This document shows, in pieces, positions 23,482-35,599 of a stretch of DNA of 64,000 nt (positions within the stretch are counted from its first letter, which is position 1; the number at the start of each line of letters is the position of its first letter). The DNA lies in contig QANY01003944.1 in the NCBI GenBank assembly GCA_003255025.1, positions 122,220-186,219 of the forward strand, read 5' to 3'. A program made the translations under genes and the position numbers. The notes beneath the pieces were generated by a model, which did not search any database, was not told the DNA's origin, and worked only from the letters and a program-made list of their open reading frames with translations. The DNA comes from Datisca glomerata (lineage: Eukaryota; Streptophyta; Magnoliopsida; Cucurbitales; Datiscaceae).

Positions 23482-24457
23482 TGTAAAGGATTTTTATGGT
23501 GTAAAGAATCATCTATGAACAATTGATAAAGATCATAATTTAAAAAGAGAATGAGATAATAAAAATATCATCATTTAGATGGAAGACCTTTAAAGGGAAG
23601 AAAAATCGCGGGAAGATCGTTGCTATTCACCGGTGTAAAGAATTTTACATAGTCGTTGATGAGAGAAGAGAGGAAGGGCAATGCCTTTAGTTGAGATTTA
23701 CTTAGGTCCTCTCCTTTTTCTTTTTACATAAGCTTATATTTATAGGCGTTACAATAATAAAAATAATAAAAAGGGGATGATCACATCTCTTATGCTTTCG
23801 GTTGATGATATTGCTTTCAGGTGTGAGCTCCATTACTCTGCTCATTCTTTTCAACTGTTTTGTCCTCACCAACTCAATCAGTCATATCCACTTGGTGGTT
23901 CCTTGTGGTTCGGGCCAATCAATCACAGCCACTTGACTGTCAGTCTGAACCTTCCTTTCCATTTTGATGTTATGTCCTGTCTAAGAGGTAATGATTCTCC
24001 GTTCTCGAGATGTAGATTCCCGTTATGAGAGCGTTGATCTCCCGTTCTCGAGATGTCGGTTCCTGTTGTGTTGTTCTTTCCCGTTCTGGGTGTTCTAGTC
24101 CCCAGTTCTGGAAGCGATACACCCTCCATTTCAGAAGCGATAGTCACCCATTCCACAAGCGATAGTCACTCGCTCCAGAAGTGATAGTCGCCCCATTTCA
24201 GAAGCAAAAGTCACCCCCAGAAGTGATAATCACCCTGTTCAAGAAGCGATAGTCACCCATTCCAGAAGCGATAGTCACCTATTCTAGAAGCGATAGACAC
24301 TCGCTCTAGAAGTGATGGACACTCGTTCCAGAAACGGTAGTCATCCCGTTCCAGAAGCGATTGTCTCTCGCTTCACCATTCTTCCCCGTTCTTAAAGTGG
24401 TCTCCCGTTTCAGCGTTCTTTCTGTACACGTATCTTGGGTGATTTTTTACCTGTTCA
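23482..24457 (-). repeat. 3' LTR of the element in LINE ORF1
   Basis: It shares long blocks with 26,833-27,823, for example 'gcaatgcctttagttgaga', 'aggtcctctcctttttcttt' and 'ccttgtggttc'. From about 24,110 to 24,370 it holds diverged 22-24-bp repeats of the type 'ccagaagcgatagtcaccc'. Confidence 0.85.
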
Positions 24458-24689
24458 GTTGCCCCCATTACACTCAATATATTTCACTTATTGAGGTGTA
24501 ATGGTTTGTCTTTTCTTATTCTATCGTTACGTCTGTTATTTCGGGTCTTTTCGCCTGTCTCCGTTCTGCTTCTTCAGCGTTCTTTTCTCAACTTCTTTTC
24601 TGTTTTGAAGATTTTTCCGTTCTGAAAACATTTTTTTCTTCTGAGAACGGCGTACGTAGACGCTCCCAAGGACTTAGGCTCTTTCAGTG

Positions 24690-25440
24690 GAACCATGGCC
24701 TCGTTTTGATTTCTTTCTGAGAGTAAGACTTATGAACTCCCCTTTCAAAGCACTTTTTAGGTCTTACTTCCTTCCGAGAGTAGGACTTATGAAATGCCCC
24801 TCCCAAGAAATTTTCAGGCCTTAATTTCTTCTGAGAGTAGAACTTATGAACTTCCCCTCCCGAGGACTTTTCAGGCCTTAGTTTCTTCTGCGAGTAGGAC
24901 TTATGAATTGTCCCTCCCAAGGACTTTTCATGCCTTAGTTTCTTATGAGAGTAAGACTTATGAACTGCCCCTTCTAAAGATTTTTCAGGCCTTAGTTTTT
25001 TCTAAGAGTAGGACTTATGAACTGCCTCTCCCAAGGACTTTTCAGGCCTTAGTTTCTTCTGAGAGTAGAACTTATGAACTGCCCCTCCCAATGACTTTTC
25101 ACGTCTTAATTTCTTCTGAGAGTAGGACTTATGAACTGTCTCTCCCAAGGACTTGCGCCCTTAGTTCTTTCTGAGAGTAGGACTTATGAATTGCTCCTCC
25201 CAAAGGCTTATACCCTTACTTCCTTATGAGAGTAGGACTTATGAATTGCCCCTCCCAAGGACTTATGCCCTTAATTCCGTTTAAGAGTAAGACTTACGAA
25301 TTGCTCCTCCCAAGGACTTATGCCCTTAGTTCCTTTTGAGAGTAGGACTTATGAATTGACCCTCCCAATAACTTACGCCCTTAGTTCCTTCTGATAGTAG
25401 GACTTATGAATTGCCCCTCCCAAGGACCTACACCTTTAGT
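24690..25440. repeat. 57-bp tandem repeats, about 13 copies
   Basis: The unit has 'gagagtaggacttatgaact', then 'cccctcccaaggact' and 'cttagttccttct'. The period is 57 bp in the left half (19 codons, giving an open frame at 24,794-25,174 of repeating 'ALVSSESRTYELPLPRTF') and about 54 bp in the right half. The open frames on both strands follow from the period being a multiple of three. No protein function is implied. Confidence 0.9.
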
Positions 25441-26149
25441 TCAATTGTCGAAGAAGAGAGTGAGTTGACAGCCGACACGTTATCATACCATAAGTTTTGA
25501 TTGAGAGCTCCAAATCGAATTCCATGAGATTCTTTAATAAGTTGACTTATGTATCTTCCTGATGATATATGATTCACCGTATAGTTGGCTTCCAATAAAT
25601 ACTGTTTAATTTCTGAAGCTGTTCGTTCTGCATAATCTTCTTTTCTGAGCAGTCTTCGTGAAAATTAGCATAACCCTTTTTTTCAAGAGCTCTAAATCAA
25701 GTTCGGAGAAGGGAGACACTAAAGGAGTAGACCCAGCAGGCGAAGCCGGAGGTGAACCGAACTATAATCCGGGGGGTTTTACTATCATGATACTTCGAGT
25801 AATCTTCACCAGATCCTCCAACGAGTCATCATCGTTTGATTTCATACTCCCACCATCCGAAGCTTGATCGGGGAGAGAAGGTTGGGTGCTTGCGAAGCTT
25901 GCCAATGCCATTCTCTGGCCAAGGACTTGCAACGGTGTCATCCCCAAGCTGGATAATTAAGTCCATGGTGCACGTTAACAGACTAAGGAAGTGTAATTTT
26001 AACGGTCCTTTAGACAAGAAGTTCAGCACGACCGTTAAAAAATAGAGCGTTGAAGCCACAACCTTCTCTGATCTAAACTTCAACTTTTCCGTTATGAAGC
26101 TCTAACTTCGAATTTTCTAAAACTCTGACTTTAACTTTTCTGGAGCCCT
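25441..26149 (-). other. LTR element interior between repeat arrays
   Basis: Minus frames at 25,762-25,947 and 25,829-26,083 show a Ser/Asp-rich stretch ('MALASFASTQPSLPD', 'SNDDDSLEDLVK'). It may be a gag-leader remnant. No zinc knuckle, protease or RT motif is visible. Confidence 0.35.
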
Positions 26150-26540
26150 TTTTTATGAGCTTTCTAATCTGAGCTTTCCGAGCTCATCTGGTCTGAGCTT
26201 TACGAGCTTTTCTGAACTTTATGAGCTTTTTTTATCTAGGCTTTATGAGTTCATCTAGTCTGAGCTTTGTGAGCTTTTCTAATCTTTCTGAGCTTTTATG
26301 GTCTAGGCTTTATGAGCTCTTCTGGTCTGAGCTTTACGACCTTTTCAGAACTTTATGAGCTCTTCTAAGCTTTTCTCATCTAAGTTTTAGGAGCTCTTCT
26401 GGTCTGAGTTTTACGAGATTTTCTAAACTTTCTGAGCCCTTCTGAGCTTTTCTAATCTAAGCTTTATGAGTTCTTCCAGTCTGAACTTTGTGAGCTTTTC
26501 TAAACTTTCTGAGCTTTTCTTTTCTTATTCGCTCTAATTT
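26150..26540. repeat. Tandem repeats of 'gagctttatgagctctt' type
   Basis: Short imperfect repeats combining 'ctgagcttt', 'acgagcttttct' and 'atgagctcttctggt', with a rough higher-order period near 75-80 bp. It lies in the interior of the LTR element near its 5' LTR. Confidence 0.8.
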
Positions 26541-26832
26541 TTTTAACTCATCCTTCATTCAAATGGATTTCTTTTCTGATCTCATTCCTCTCCTTTTTTT
26601 AGAAGTTGATAATGATGTAAAAGAAATAAGCCAATCAAATATGTAAGGAACGAGTTTATCATTTTTTTATTCAGTTTCTAGTTTTGTACTTGTTGTCATT
26701 CTCATCTCTACTTCCAGCCTGTTGCCATTTCTGTTCCCACTTTCATTGTTGAGGGAGGCGTTTGATTTGATTTTTGGCATTTTGGGAGGGATTTCTTCGA
26801 GTTTTTCTCTCGCTCTCAATGAAATCCCCAAA

Positions 26833-27823
26833 TGTAAAGAATTTTTTCAAGTATAGAGAATGCTCTACGGATAAATGACAAAGATCATAATTTAAAGAGA
26901 GAATGAGAGAAGAAAGACACCATCAGTTACATGGAAAACCCTTAAAGGGAAGAAAAATTACGAGAAGATCGTTGTTATTCACTAGTGTAAAGAATTTTAC
27001 ATAGCTGTTGATGAGAGAATTAAGGAAGGGCAATGCCTTTAGTTGAGATTTGCTTAGGTCCTCTCCTTTTTCTTTTTACATGAGCCTGTACTTATAAGCG
27101 TTACAATAATAAAATGGGATGATCACATCCCCTATGCTTTCGACTGATGAGATTGCTTTCAGGCATGAGCTCCTTTACTATGCTCATTCCTTTCAGCTGT
27201 TTTGTCCTCACCAACTCAATCAGTCATAGCCACTTGGTGGTTCCTTGTGGTTCAAGCCAATCAATCACAACCACTTGACTGTCAGTCTGAACCCTCCTTT
27301 CTGTTCTGATGTTCTGTCTTGTTCAGGAGGTAATGATTCTCCATTCTCGAGATGTCGGTTCCCATTCTGTTATTCTTTCCCGTTCTGGAAGTGATGGACC
27401 CCTATTCTGGAAGCGATAGACCTTCCGTTTCAGAAGCGATAATCATCTGTTCCAGAAGTGATAGTCGCCCGCTCTAGAAGCGATAGTCACCCGCTCCAGA
27501 AGTGATAGTCACCGCGTTCCAGAAGCAATAGTCACCCCTCCATAATCGATAATCACCCCGTTCCAGAAGCGATAGTCAGCAATCCAAAAGTGATAGTCAC
27601 CCGCTCCAGAAGCGATAGTCATCCGTTTCAGAAGTGATAGACACTCGTTCCAGAAGCAATAGACACCCGTTCCAGAAGTGATAGACACCCGTTCCAAAAG
27701 TGATAGTCATCCCATTCCAGAAGCGATTGTCTCCTGCTTCAGCATTCTTCCTTGTTCTAAAAGAGGTCTCCCGATTCAGCGTTCTTCCTGTAAACTTGTC
27801 TTAAGTGATTTTTTACCTGTTCA
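26833..27823 (-). repeat. 5' LTR of the element in LINE ORF1
   Basis: Partner of the left LTR. The same 22-24-bp 'agaagcgatagtcaccc' repeats occur at about 27,380-27,730. The bases just inside (tttggggatttcattgagag on the element strand, 26,813-26,832) are the expected position of the primer site, but I did not match them to a tRNA. Confidence 0.85.
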
Positions 27824-28326
27824 AGGATCATATCCAAGGGCTGGACAAACCCATTTACTTCTCCCAAAAGGATGAGAGATTTATCAAAATTTCAAGGTTC
27901 ATTCCTCACAACTCTCAACTTATCGATCGAGTGACTGAAGAGTGCAAGGAAAAGGTTCGGTCCGAGCTCCTTTAAGCTGACTTTTTTGGCAGTGTTCCAT
28001 ATTAGCAGGATTGAGTTGCGAAATACATTCCTGTTAACTGGTTTTGGCAATAGGACTTTTACCAGTAGACAATGGGATGGATCCGTTGCTTCCCTATTAG
28101 AAAGATCATCCAGCTCTAATACTTTATCTTTCATTTCTGTGAGTGATAGAGATTGCCATTTTTGGAAATATTTCCATCAGGAAAATCCTGATTTGAATAA
28201 TCGAAGTAAGGATCTCACCTGTAGGAGAAATGGTCGCACAAAGAGAAAGAAGAAAGCTTTCATGGAAGAGAGAGAATTAAAAAGCATCCTACAAATGAAA
28301 GAGGCTGGGGAAATTGCATAGGACCG
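27824..28326 (-). pseudogene. LINE ORF1, N-terminal part, and 5' UTR
   Basis: The frame 27,892-28,134 ('MKDKVLELDDLS', 'LKELGPNLFLALF', 'DKLRVVRNEP') is the start of a plant L1 ORF1 (DUF4283-like). One stop after the Pro is followed by 'NFDKSLILLGEV' up to 27,824, where the LTR element begins. Skipping the insert and one target copy, the frame runs on into the part at 23,476. About 190 bp from 28,135 to 28,326 would be the 5' UTR. The Met at 28,134 fits the start position in the family. Confidence 0.8.
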
Positions 28327-28341
28327 CACTTCTCTGTGCTG
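28327..28341. repeat. LINE target-site duplication, 5' side copy
   Basis: cacttctctgtgctg lies directly beyond the inferred LINE 5' end and pairs with 18,675-18,689. The pair fixes the LINE boundaries. Confidence 0.65.
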
Positions 28342-29790
28342 TTACCTAAATCTTTAAGATGAGATGTACATATTATGTAAATAAAAAATAATTAATTAAA
28401 GGGAATAAAATGCGTTTTCCATGGACCAGCTATGATTTCTCTTAAACTTCATTCCTGCTATCAAAATTTTCTTTGAAATTTGTACAAGCTCAGACTTGAC
28501 ATTTTGTAGGTACTTTTTATTTAGTACATGAAACGAATGAGGTGTGATACTTGATGACTGACAAAAGAAGCAATTTCCAAGATTTAACTTGTGCTATATT
28601 TGTTGAACAAATTTTATTTCTATGAAAAAGGTGGTCCGCGAAATTTTATTAAATGCCTATTTTTAGTATTATGATTTCATTAGGATTAAGTTTATTTGAT
28701 TTTATGTTTTGTCTTCAATAACTACGTAAAATTTATAAAATATTTGTAATGTGTAAAATTTAATAATTCTGACATTCTGAGCGTTGACAACTCGAAGTAT
28801 TCTCTATTTATTAGTTTTGTTAAGGACGTCAGTTAAATAAAATTTTATGTATATGTAAATGTTTGCCTTACTCTGAAAGTCATTGATGTATTGTATGTTA
28901 TTGTTCTCTTGTTGTTTAATTGTAAGTAAATCTTACCTATATGATAACTTGCTTATGTGATCGAATATTTACTTGTATGTTAATGTGTTGTTAATTATGT
29001 GTACATTTTTAAGGTAATGGATGGGAATCTATACATGCTTTAACATTATGTTTTATGAAATAGAGATAATAAATAAATAAAATTAAAAGACTAGGTGTAT
29101 TGAGTATGTTTATGCCATGAAAGTAGTTAATGTGAAATGAGATGCGGGTAGGACCAACGGACTCGGTAATATTTAATGGTTAATGTTAATGTTAATAAAT
29201 AATCATTTGACAATCTAACACGTTTCATAGTAATGACCCACTGCCTCTGTGACTAAACATTACAGGAGTGAGCTCGTGAAAAGTATAGAGAAAGATAATG
29301 TAATGTACAGAATGTCGTAAACTAATTTACCAATTGTATGCAAACACTAGCTTTATGTTAATGATTTAACTAGAATTGGATGTTTAGGTGTTTGTCAAGT
29401 ATGTGTAAAAAATTTCTTACTGCACGTTAGCTCATTTCATTTTTCTTAATCTTTTTTAGGTGAGGAGTGATTCTGAAACGACATCTTGTAGGTGGACCAA
29501 ACTCAGTGGAAAGTTTTAATAAAAAAGGATTCTGATTAATGCTTTAGGATTTGTTATTCTTTATTTTGATTTTTTTGTGCTTTAAAATAAATGGTTGCTA
29601 ATTCAGTTCTTTTCCCGCATCTGGTTTTTATTTATTTAAGTACTTTAGCTCAATAAATTAGAGAATTAAAAAAGGTTTAATTGGTTTATATTTCAAACAA
29701 AAAATTTATATGTTGTTCTTCACTAAATGCTTAATAAATTCTTAATGGGGTAGTACTTCCTAGGCTAATAAGGGTTCTAGCTTGGGGGTG
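28342..29790. other. Unassigned AT-rich DNA
   Basis: No open frame above the noise, no RNA gene, and no similarity to the other elements was seen. A short repeat 'ggttaatgttaatgttaat' occurs at 29,177-29,197. The sequence may be old LTR or UTR material, but I cannot support an assignment. Confidence 0.4.
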
Positions 29791-29844
29791 TTATATATTC
29801 TCTCTTGATGGATCATGTACACAAGTGCTATTATCAGCTTACTC

Positions 29845-30480
29845 TTATAATACAATGCAACTCCTAAATTTGAAGTTTGTAATATAGTCCTCTTTAAAAA
29901 AGACATCATTTGTGCTGACAAATACTTTATGTTCCTCATTATTATAAAACAAGTATCCTCTCATTCTTTTTGCATACCCAACGAAAACATATACTTTCAG
30001 TTTAACTAAACAACATTCTCTCTTAGCATATATGTTGGACATCCTCATTATGGAGATAATGTAAATTGGTTTTTCGATCATTCCATAACTCTAGTGCTCT
30101 TTTGGGTATTGCTTTAGAAGGTACTAGGCTAAAAATGTATGTAACAGTTTCCAGATCATATCCCCAAAAATAAATAGGGAGTGCAGAATTACTCATCATA
30201 GATCGTACATGTTCAATAGAATTATGTTTCTTCTCTCAGCTATACCATTCTGTTGGGGTGTCCCTAGCGCAGTGAGCTAGGATGTAATCTAATTCTCGAC
30301 TAAGTAGTCCATGAATGTCGCAGAGAGATATTCTCCGCCTCGATCTGATTGAAGACATTTAATCTTTTTGTCTAATGCATTTTTTTAGCTCAATTCCAAA
30401 CTCTTTGAATATCTCAAAAGTTTTAGATTTACGATGCGCTAAATGGATGTAGTTGTATGTTGAGTAGTCATCCATAAGGG
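29845..30480 (-). pseudogene. Copia B integrase, decayed
   Basis: The reverse strand reads 'LQSDRGGEYLSATFMDYL' near 30,300-30,370 and 'TPQQNGIAERRN' near 30,235-30,270, the conserved centre of copia integrases. The C-terminal frame 29,845-30,081 has 'KLKVYVFVGYAKRMRGYLF' and 'VFVSTNDVFFKEDYI'. Stops and frameshifts separate them. The enzyme would insert the element's cDNA into the chromosome. Confidence 0.85.
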
Positions 30481-31478
30481 TAACTAAAATACTTGTAGTC
30501 ACATCTAGCTTGGACATTCATAAATTTATATAAGTATGCACTTACTCCAACTGTTGTAAGGATCTTAATTTGTCCTTTAGCCTTGAAAGGTCTTTTAGTC
30601 ATTTTACATTTTATAGAGAATTTAAAGATTAGTAAGGGCTCTAAACTCAAAGAGCTAATAGAACCATATGACCTTACCAGTCATTGGATCATATTTAGAT
30701 TAATATGATACAGACATAAGTGTCATTTGTAAGTTTCATTAGCATGAAAACCTTCCTTCTATTGGGCACACTTTGGAACTATTATCTATTTCGATATCAT
30801 GCAACATTAACCTTTTAGGAGGAATAAAATAAAAACCATCTACCAATGTACCAGAACATATGAAACTTATATTTGTCTTAACAGTTCAAATATTTTAAAA
30901 ATTAAAATAAAATCCTTCCAAAATAAGAGAAGGAATATAAATCAAGTTTCTCCAAATATTTGATGCATAAAGACAACCTGATAAAGTAACACTCTTAAAG
31001 CTATCAAAATAAAAATTCATGGCACTGGTAGAGATCATTCAGAACTCGCACATTCATCTCTAGAACAACTTGCAGTTTCTCCTCACTTACTTTCTTGGTC
31101 TCCTAAAACTCCTATGAAGAATTGCATATGTGAGTAGTAGTTGCAGAAGCTACATAACATGATATGGTAGATACTTCAACTAAACACGACTCATTGATAT
31201 AAATGGACAACATAACTTTGTTATTCTTTTCCAAGAAGGTCTCTCACAATTTGCCTTCCAATACCAGTCTTATTGCAGCGGGACTCTTACTCTTCTTCTT
31301 TCCCTTCTTAAATTCCCCTTACTTAGAAACCTTCTTCTTCTTCTTCATCTTTTTGGGCTTGGACTTGGACCATGAGAAATAGAAGCTTATATCACATCCA
31401 TACTAGGTGAGACCTTTAGTATATTCTATGCCACCTAGAGTTGTCTCATTAACTCACTCAAGGTCTAGTCGTGCTTAT

Positions 31479-31751
31479 TCATAACTTGTCAAATATATCT
31501 GGCAGAGATGCCAGTACCATATAAATCTTGGTCCCTCCATCAATTCCAGCACCTATGATATCCATCTTATTAAGGTAACCAATCACTTTTAGTAGGTGGT
31601 CTCTAAAAGGAGATTCAACTTTCATCTTAGCATTCATGAGAGCTTTCAGAGCTTCCATCTTAGCTGGTCGCCCCTGATTTTCAAATATTTTCTGAAGGTT
31701 AAACATAATTTTCATAGTTCTGGACATAGATTGGTGTTGCTGCCACAACAA
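31479..31751 (-). pseudogene. Copia B gag fragment
   Basis: The 90-codon frame matches the central part of plant copia gag (UBN2-type): 'FENQGRPAKMEALKALMNAK', 'PFRDHLLKVIGYLNKMDI', then 'GTKIYMVLASLP'. Gag forms the particle that packages element RNA. The N-terminus and the zinc knuckle are not readable in the same frame. It lies 2 kb inside the 5' LTR, as expected. Confidence 0.85.
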
Positions 31752-32929
31752 ATCAACACATAGAGGCCTTCATGTAGCAATGAGCCAACTCATCCTTCCT
31801 ATTGACATGAAATATGCATCTTTAGCTCCCTACCTTGGAGAAAAGTTTAGAGGGAGCTGGAGGACAAGGCTCAGTTAGAACATACTTAATTCTCTTAGCA
31901 ATTAAGATAATGTCGAGGTTACGCTTCTAGTTAAAGTAGTTTCTTCCATCAAGTAAGTTTCCATTCAATGTAATGCTAATGCGGTCATAGGCGACATTTT
32001 TAATTACTAAAAAATAATAAAAATCTTAATGATCACATAATGTTCTAGTTTAAGCATACATATTAAACATGAAATAAAGAATAAAAAATAATCATGCAAT
32101 AGAACACAACGATATCCCAACTCTCATAAATATACGCATGCTTAGGCAGAACGTACATTTATAAGTCAGATAAGAAAATCCAATCTGATTCATTACTAAT
32201 ATGATATTAAAACCTAGTGTTCCACTAATATAGTATTTACACCTAGTAGTTAAAAACATTTTTATTGCTCTTGAAATAAGTAATAAAAACCAATTAGGCG
32301 AGATACTATAGAAACGAGTCAAATGTACACCATTATCTCACCCTCATACTTGTGCTAAATGGATAACTCCTGCTTAGACAGGTTATTTTCAATTATATAC
32401 TTATCAATGTGATCATTTTGAAGATCATACTTATAATACCTAATGTTTCAAATACCCTACTTTAGGGGCCTTCAAAGATTGGAGACGGGGTACCCTAGCA
32501 TCTCACTATGATCCAATCAATGGAGACCATGAGTTTCGCTCTTCAATCTCGCTCCCACTTGAATTTTTAGGACATGACTTTTTATTAACTTGAGTTACTA
32601 AGTGTTGTTAGGTAATTAACCAACATAATCTCTAGTAACCTACTTCGATTAGTAATTTTTAGGTTAATACAATTTTATCTTAATTATAATAATCCTATAA
32701 TTTAATTTAAATAATTCAATATCTAGCAAGATTATCAAAATTAAAATTTGTATCTTAATTAACATAATAAAATAACTTAACAACATACTTATAGGGTTAG
32801 TCATTTTATGCCGCTAATCGATTATTCTTAATTTTATCTTTTATTATGCACTCACAAACGCTTATTCTTTTAGAAACTTAAATTCAAATGGTATCTTAAA
32901 GTACTCACGTATAAAATAAAATTATCTAA

Positions 32930-33762
32930 GCATGATTGGGCATGAAACATAATCATTTAAAGCAACAGGGCATAAAAGATAAATGTAAAAAATATCTTAA
33001 ACGATAATTTTAGTCTAGCATAACCCTAATCCTATCTTAATTTAAGTTAAAAATTTTGGAGTGTTCAAGATAGGTGGAGACGGCATCCTCTAGCATTGCA
33101 ACCATCTGCCGTGCCTTAACATCATGCCACTGTCTGCCAGCATGACCCGCTAAATCACGAGTTTCAATCTGTAAAATGAACATAACTGTTTCAAAAACTG
33201 ATCAATCCCGCGCGTCAAATTGGAGCTCAATTTTAACTAGAAAAACGTCTGAATTTCATCTTCTTTGTGAATATGAAATTGTCAGACTTTGAGTTATCTT
33301 TCCATAAGCTTTTGAATCGACTCATTCCAATATCGGATTAGTAAGATGTCATTCTGCAGGCACCTGCTGCTGCACTGAGAGCAGTGTTGCTGCCGACGCC
33401 TACCGTTGTCACGTGCAGCAGCTGCTAAATCAAGGTCGTGCTCCCAGAGCCCCAAGTCCGACTTCTTTTTTTCTACATACTTTGATTCTCCACCCAATTC
33501 AAACTTTTACATTATAAAAATCATAACTTTCTTTAAAAAAAGCATACAAGAATTGTACAAAAAAATAAATGTGTATCTAAAGGAAAAACACCATCTTTGT
33601 AAGTTTCCCTCTAATTACATAACTAATGGAGAAATACAAGTAAATATCTAATGGTTACGCAAGGATGATAAACTAAATAATAATCATGTCAGGTTCTAAA
33701 AATCTAAATAATCATAGAGCATTTGTTCTCATAATATGCTTCTTAGAAATAAATCAAAAACA
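32930..33762 (-). other. Copia B leader
   Basis: Non-coding leader between gag and primer site. Frames 33,294-33,497 (minus) and 33,406-33,651 (plus) overlap each other and show no family motif. Confidence 0.45.
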
Positions 33763-33778
33763 TGACTCTGATATCAAA
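33763..33778 (-). other. tRNA-Met-type primer binding site of copia B
   Basis: On the element strand the bases next to the 5' LTR read ttTGATATCAGAGTCATG. This is close to the TGGTATCAGAGC site common in plant copia elements that prime with initiator tRNA-Met. Confidence 0.75.
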
Positions 33779-35374
33779 TGAAGGGAATATCACAACAGCA
33801 GTGGTTCTGATCTTTAATTAATTTGTAAGTTAATATAATCTATGCTTGTGGGAATGAATCTAGAGATTACCATTGATGCATGAACTCAAAAAAATCCATA
33901 CCACGTCGAGATATGAACCTAAATATACGTGTAAATTGATGCATCAATTTATACGCCAACACCTCAGACCGGTGCCCCACCATTGCCTTTCGTTCTTCAA
34001 TTATGTCAGATCCTATCACCTGAATACCAAGACTTTGTGATCTTTCTCGCTTTTTCTTAGACTGTCAACCAAGAACAAATGTACAAACACTCAAAGAATT
34101 AGAAAAGATTTCTCTTTTCTCTCTCTCAATTTCACCTAGAGAAAGGGTTCCCTATGGTTGTCTCTTCTCTCAACTAATAATGTCAATAGAGTAAACCTTA
34201 GACTAAGAGAAGCCTTCTATTTGTAGTAACATCTAGTGGTTAGAATGGAGAGACCAAGCCTAGCAAAAAATGATATATAATTAATCAAAATTAATCAAAT
34301 TAATTTTAAATAATAATTTACGTTACTTGAAATATGACTGAATTAATTTAAATGGTTGATTATTAGGTATTCATGTCGTGTCTATTAATTATTGCTCACT
34401 TTAATACCTAAAATTCATAAGCTAGCAAGGGGAGGATAAGGATAAAAGTACTCCAGAGTAAATAATTAGTAGTCTATTGATCAATCTCATGTTTAGAATT
34501 ATAAAGTATTAATTACAATTTATTCGAATATAAAATTATAATTGAACTCCAATCGTATTTTAAATTACCTGATGTAAATATTAATCACCTATCATTCATT
34601 ATTCGTTGCTCCTTCATAAGATAATGATGTATTTAATTAGATGAAGTACTATTAAAACTAATTTATACATCTCTCATATACTTAAGTTTCAAATCACATT
34701 CTATTGATAACCTGTAATAATTTGTATACTTAATCCCTAAAGAAAAATTATCAAATCAATAATAACGTATTAGAGATACTAAGTGTGCTTAGTTTGCTAT
34801 GATCACATAAAATGATTCTATTAAGGAGTACTACGTCACTTACTTAAAAATGTCTATGTACTCTACTATTTAGAATATATACATTCTAATTATGTAATGA
34901 CTTGGTTATCCAACCCCTACATATTTGTTGATCCATAGAGTCTCAATCATGGTAGATCAAAATAACTAATCTATTAAAAACGAGTTCATAACTCTCAAGA
35001 TTAAGAACCGTCATAATATAATAAAATGTGTCATGTTTTTCTTAAGATACTATTTTACCAAAAATCATACTCATTAGTCCTTTCAATTTATTACAAATAC
35101 ACTAATACATTAACTAGGTACTTCACTTAGTAATAAAGATAAGTCATTCTATATTATGAAGTTAATGCACCACAGTCTTTCTTAGTACTCATAGTTAAAT
35201 AACGTTGAGCACATTGAGCTAAACTCCATAGGACCAACAAATCACTTACTAAATACTTGTGAATATTTTTCAAGAATGTAACACATAAATATTAGAATAA
35301 TCATTATTGAAGTTTATAATTAATGTCTCGATAAAAGCATATCACTCATGTGCTTTAAGGGCACAATTCCATCA
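33779..35374 (-). repeat. 5' LTR of copia element B
   Basis: On this strand it begins tgaagggaatatcacaac and ends gggcacaattccatca, giving TG..CA ends. It is the longest LTR copy of the family here (about 1.6 kb) and serves as reference for the truncated copies at 1400-2906 and 13,265-14,399. Confidence 0.85.
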
Positions 35375-35599
35375 TTGACAAACAACTCACCGACTAGCCA
35401 AAACCTCCTTGAAAGGCTTGAGAAGTTCAGTACCAGACTTAGTTTTTGTATGTCTTGTATATCTCATCTGGAGTAAAAGAAACTGTAAGCTCTTTAGAGG
35501 AGAAGGCAGAGATAATGCAACTATAATAGCTTTTTCATGGTAAGAGAAAGATTATGGTCTTTATACGAAAAAATCGCCCAAATAATAATTTGTTATAGG

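Larger units (their letters stand above)
23482..27823 (-). mobile_element. Non-autonomous LTR retrotransposon inserted in LINE ORF1
   Basis: Two direct LTRs of about 976 and 991 bp (23,482-24,457 and 26,833-27,823), both starting tgtaaag and ending acctgttca. Beside the left LTR, gttgcccccattac reads as a polypurine tract ending gggggcaac on the minus strand, so the element points left. The flanks aggaa and aggat are a near-perfect 5-bp target duplication, and the LINE ORF1 frame continues across. No gag or pol domain was seen in the 2.4-kb interior, which carries two tandem-repeat arrays. It is gypsy-like in layout and needs another element's proteins. Confidence 0.8.
18690..28326 (-). mobile_element. 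L1-type LINE with two foreign insertions
   Basis: A minus-strand non-LTR retrotransposon. Its 3' end is a short A-run (T-run at 18,690-18,696 on this strand). The sequence cacttctttgtgcca (18,675-18,689) before it and cacttctctgtgctg (28,327-28,341) after its 5' end match at 12 of 15 positions, as expected of an aged target duplication. ORF1 with DUF4283-like and CCHC domains and ORF2 with endonuclease, RT, zf-RVT and RNase H are all recognisable but broken. A 4.34-kb LTR element in ORF1 and a plastid fragment in ORF2 interrupt it. Without them about 4.9 kb of LINE remains, somewhat short for a plant L1. Confidence 0.85.
29800..35374 (-). mobile_element. Ty1/copia element B, 5' part
   Basis: Same family and orientation as copia A and C. 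From right to left it has the 5' LTR (33,779-35,374), a tRNA-Met-type primer site, a leader, gag (around 31.5 kb) and integrase (29.85-30.5 kb). RT, RNase H and the 3' LTR are missing on the left. Together with copia A every part of the family is represented in the window, but the two share gag and leader and so are different insertions. Confidence 0.8.

Noticed and set aside
24794..25174. 126-codon frame with a 19-residue repeat
   Set aside because: It follows from the 57-bp array in a non-autonomous LTR element. The array goes on where the frame ends.
13230..35374. Copia A and copia B as one element split by the LINE
   Set aside because: Both contain the gag and leader part (17.0-18.64 kb against 31.3-32.9 kb), which a single element has once.
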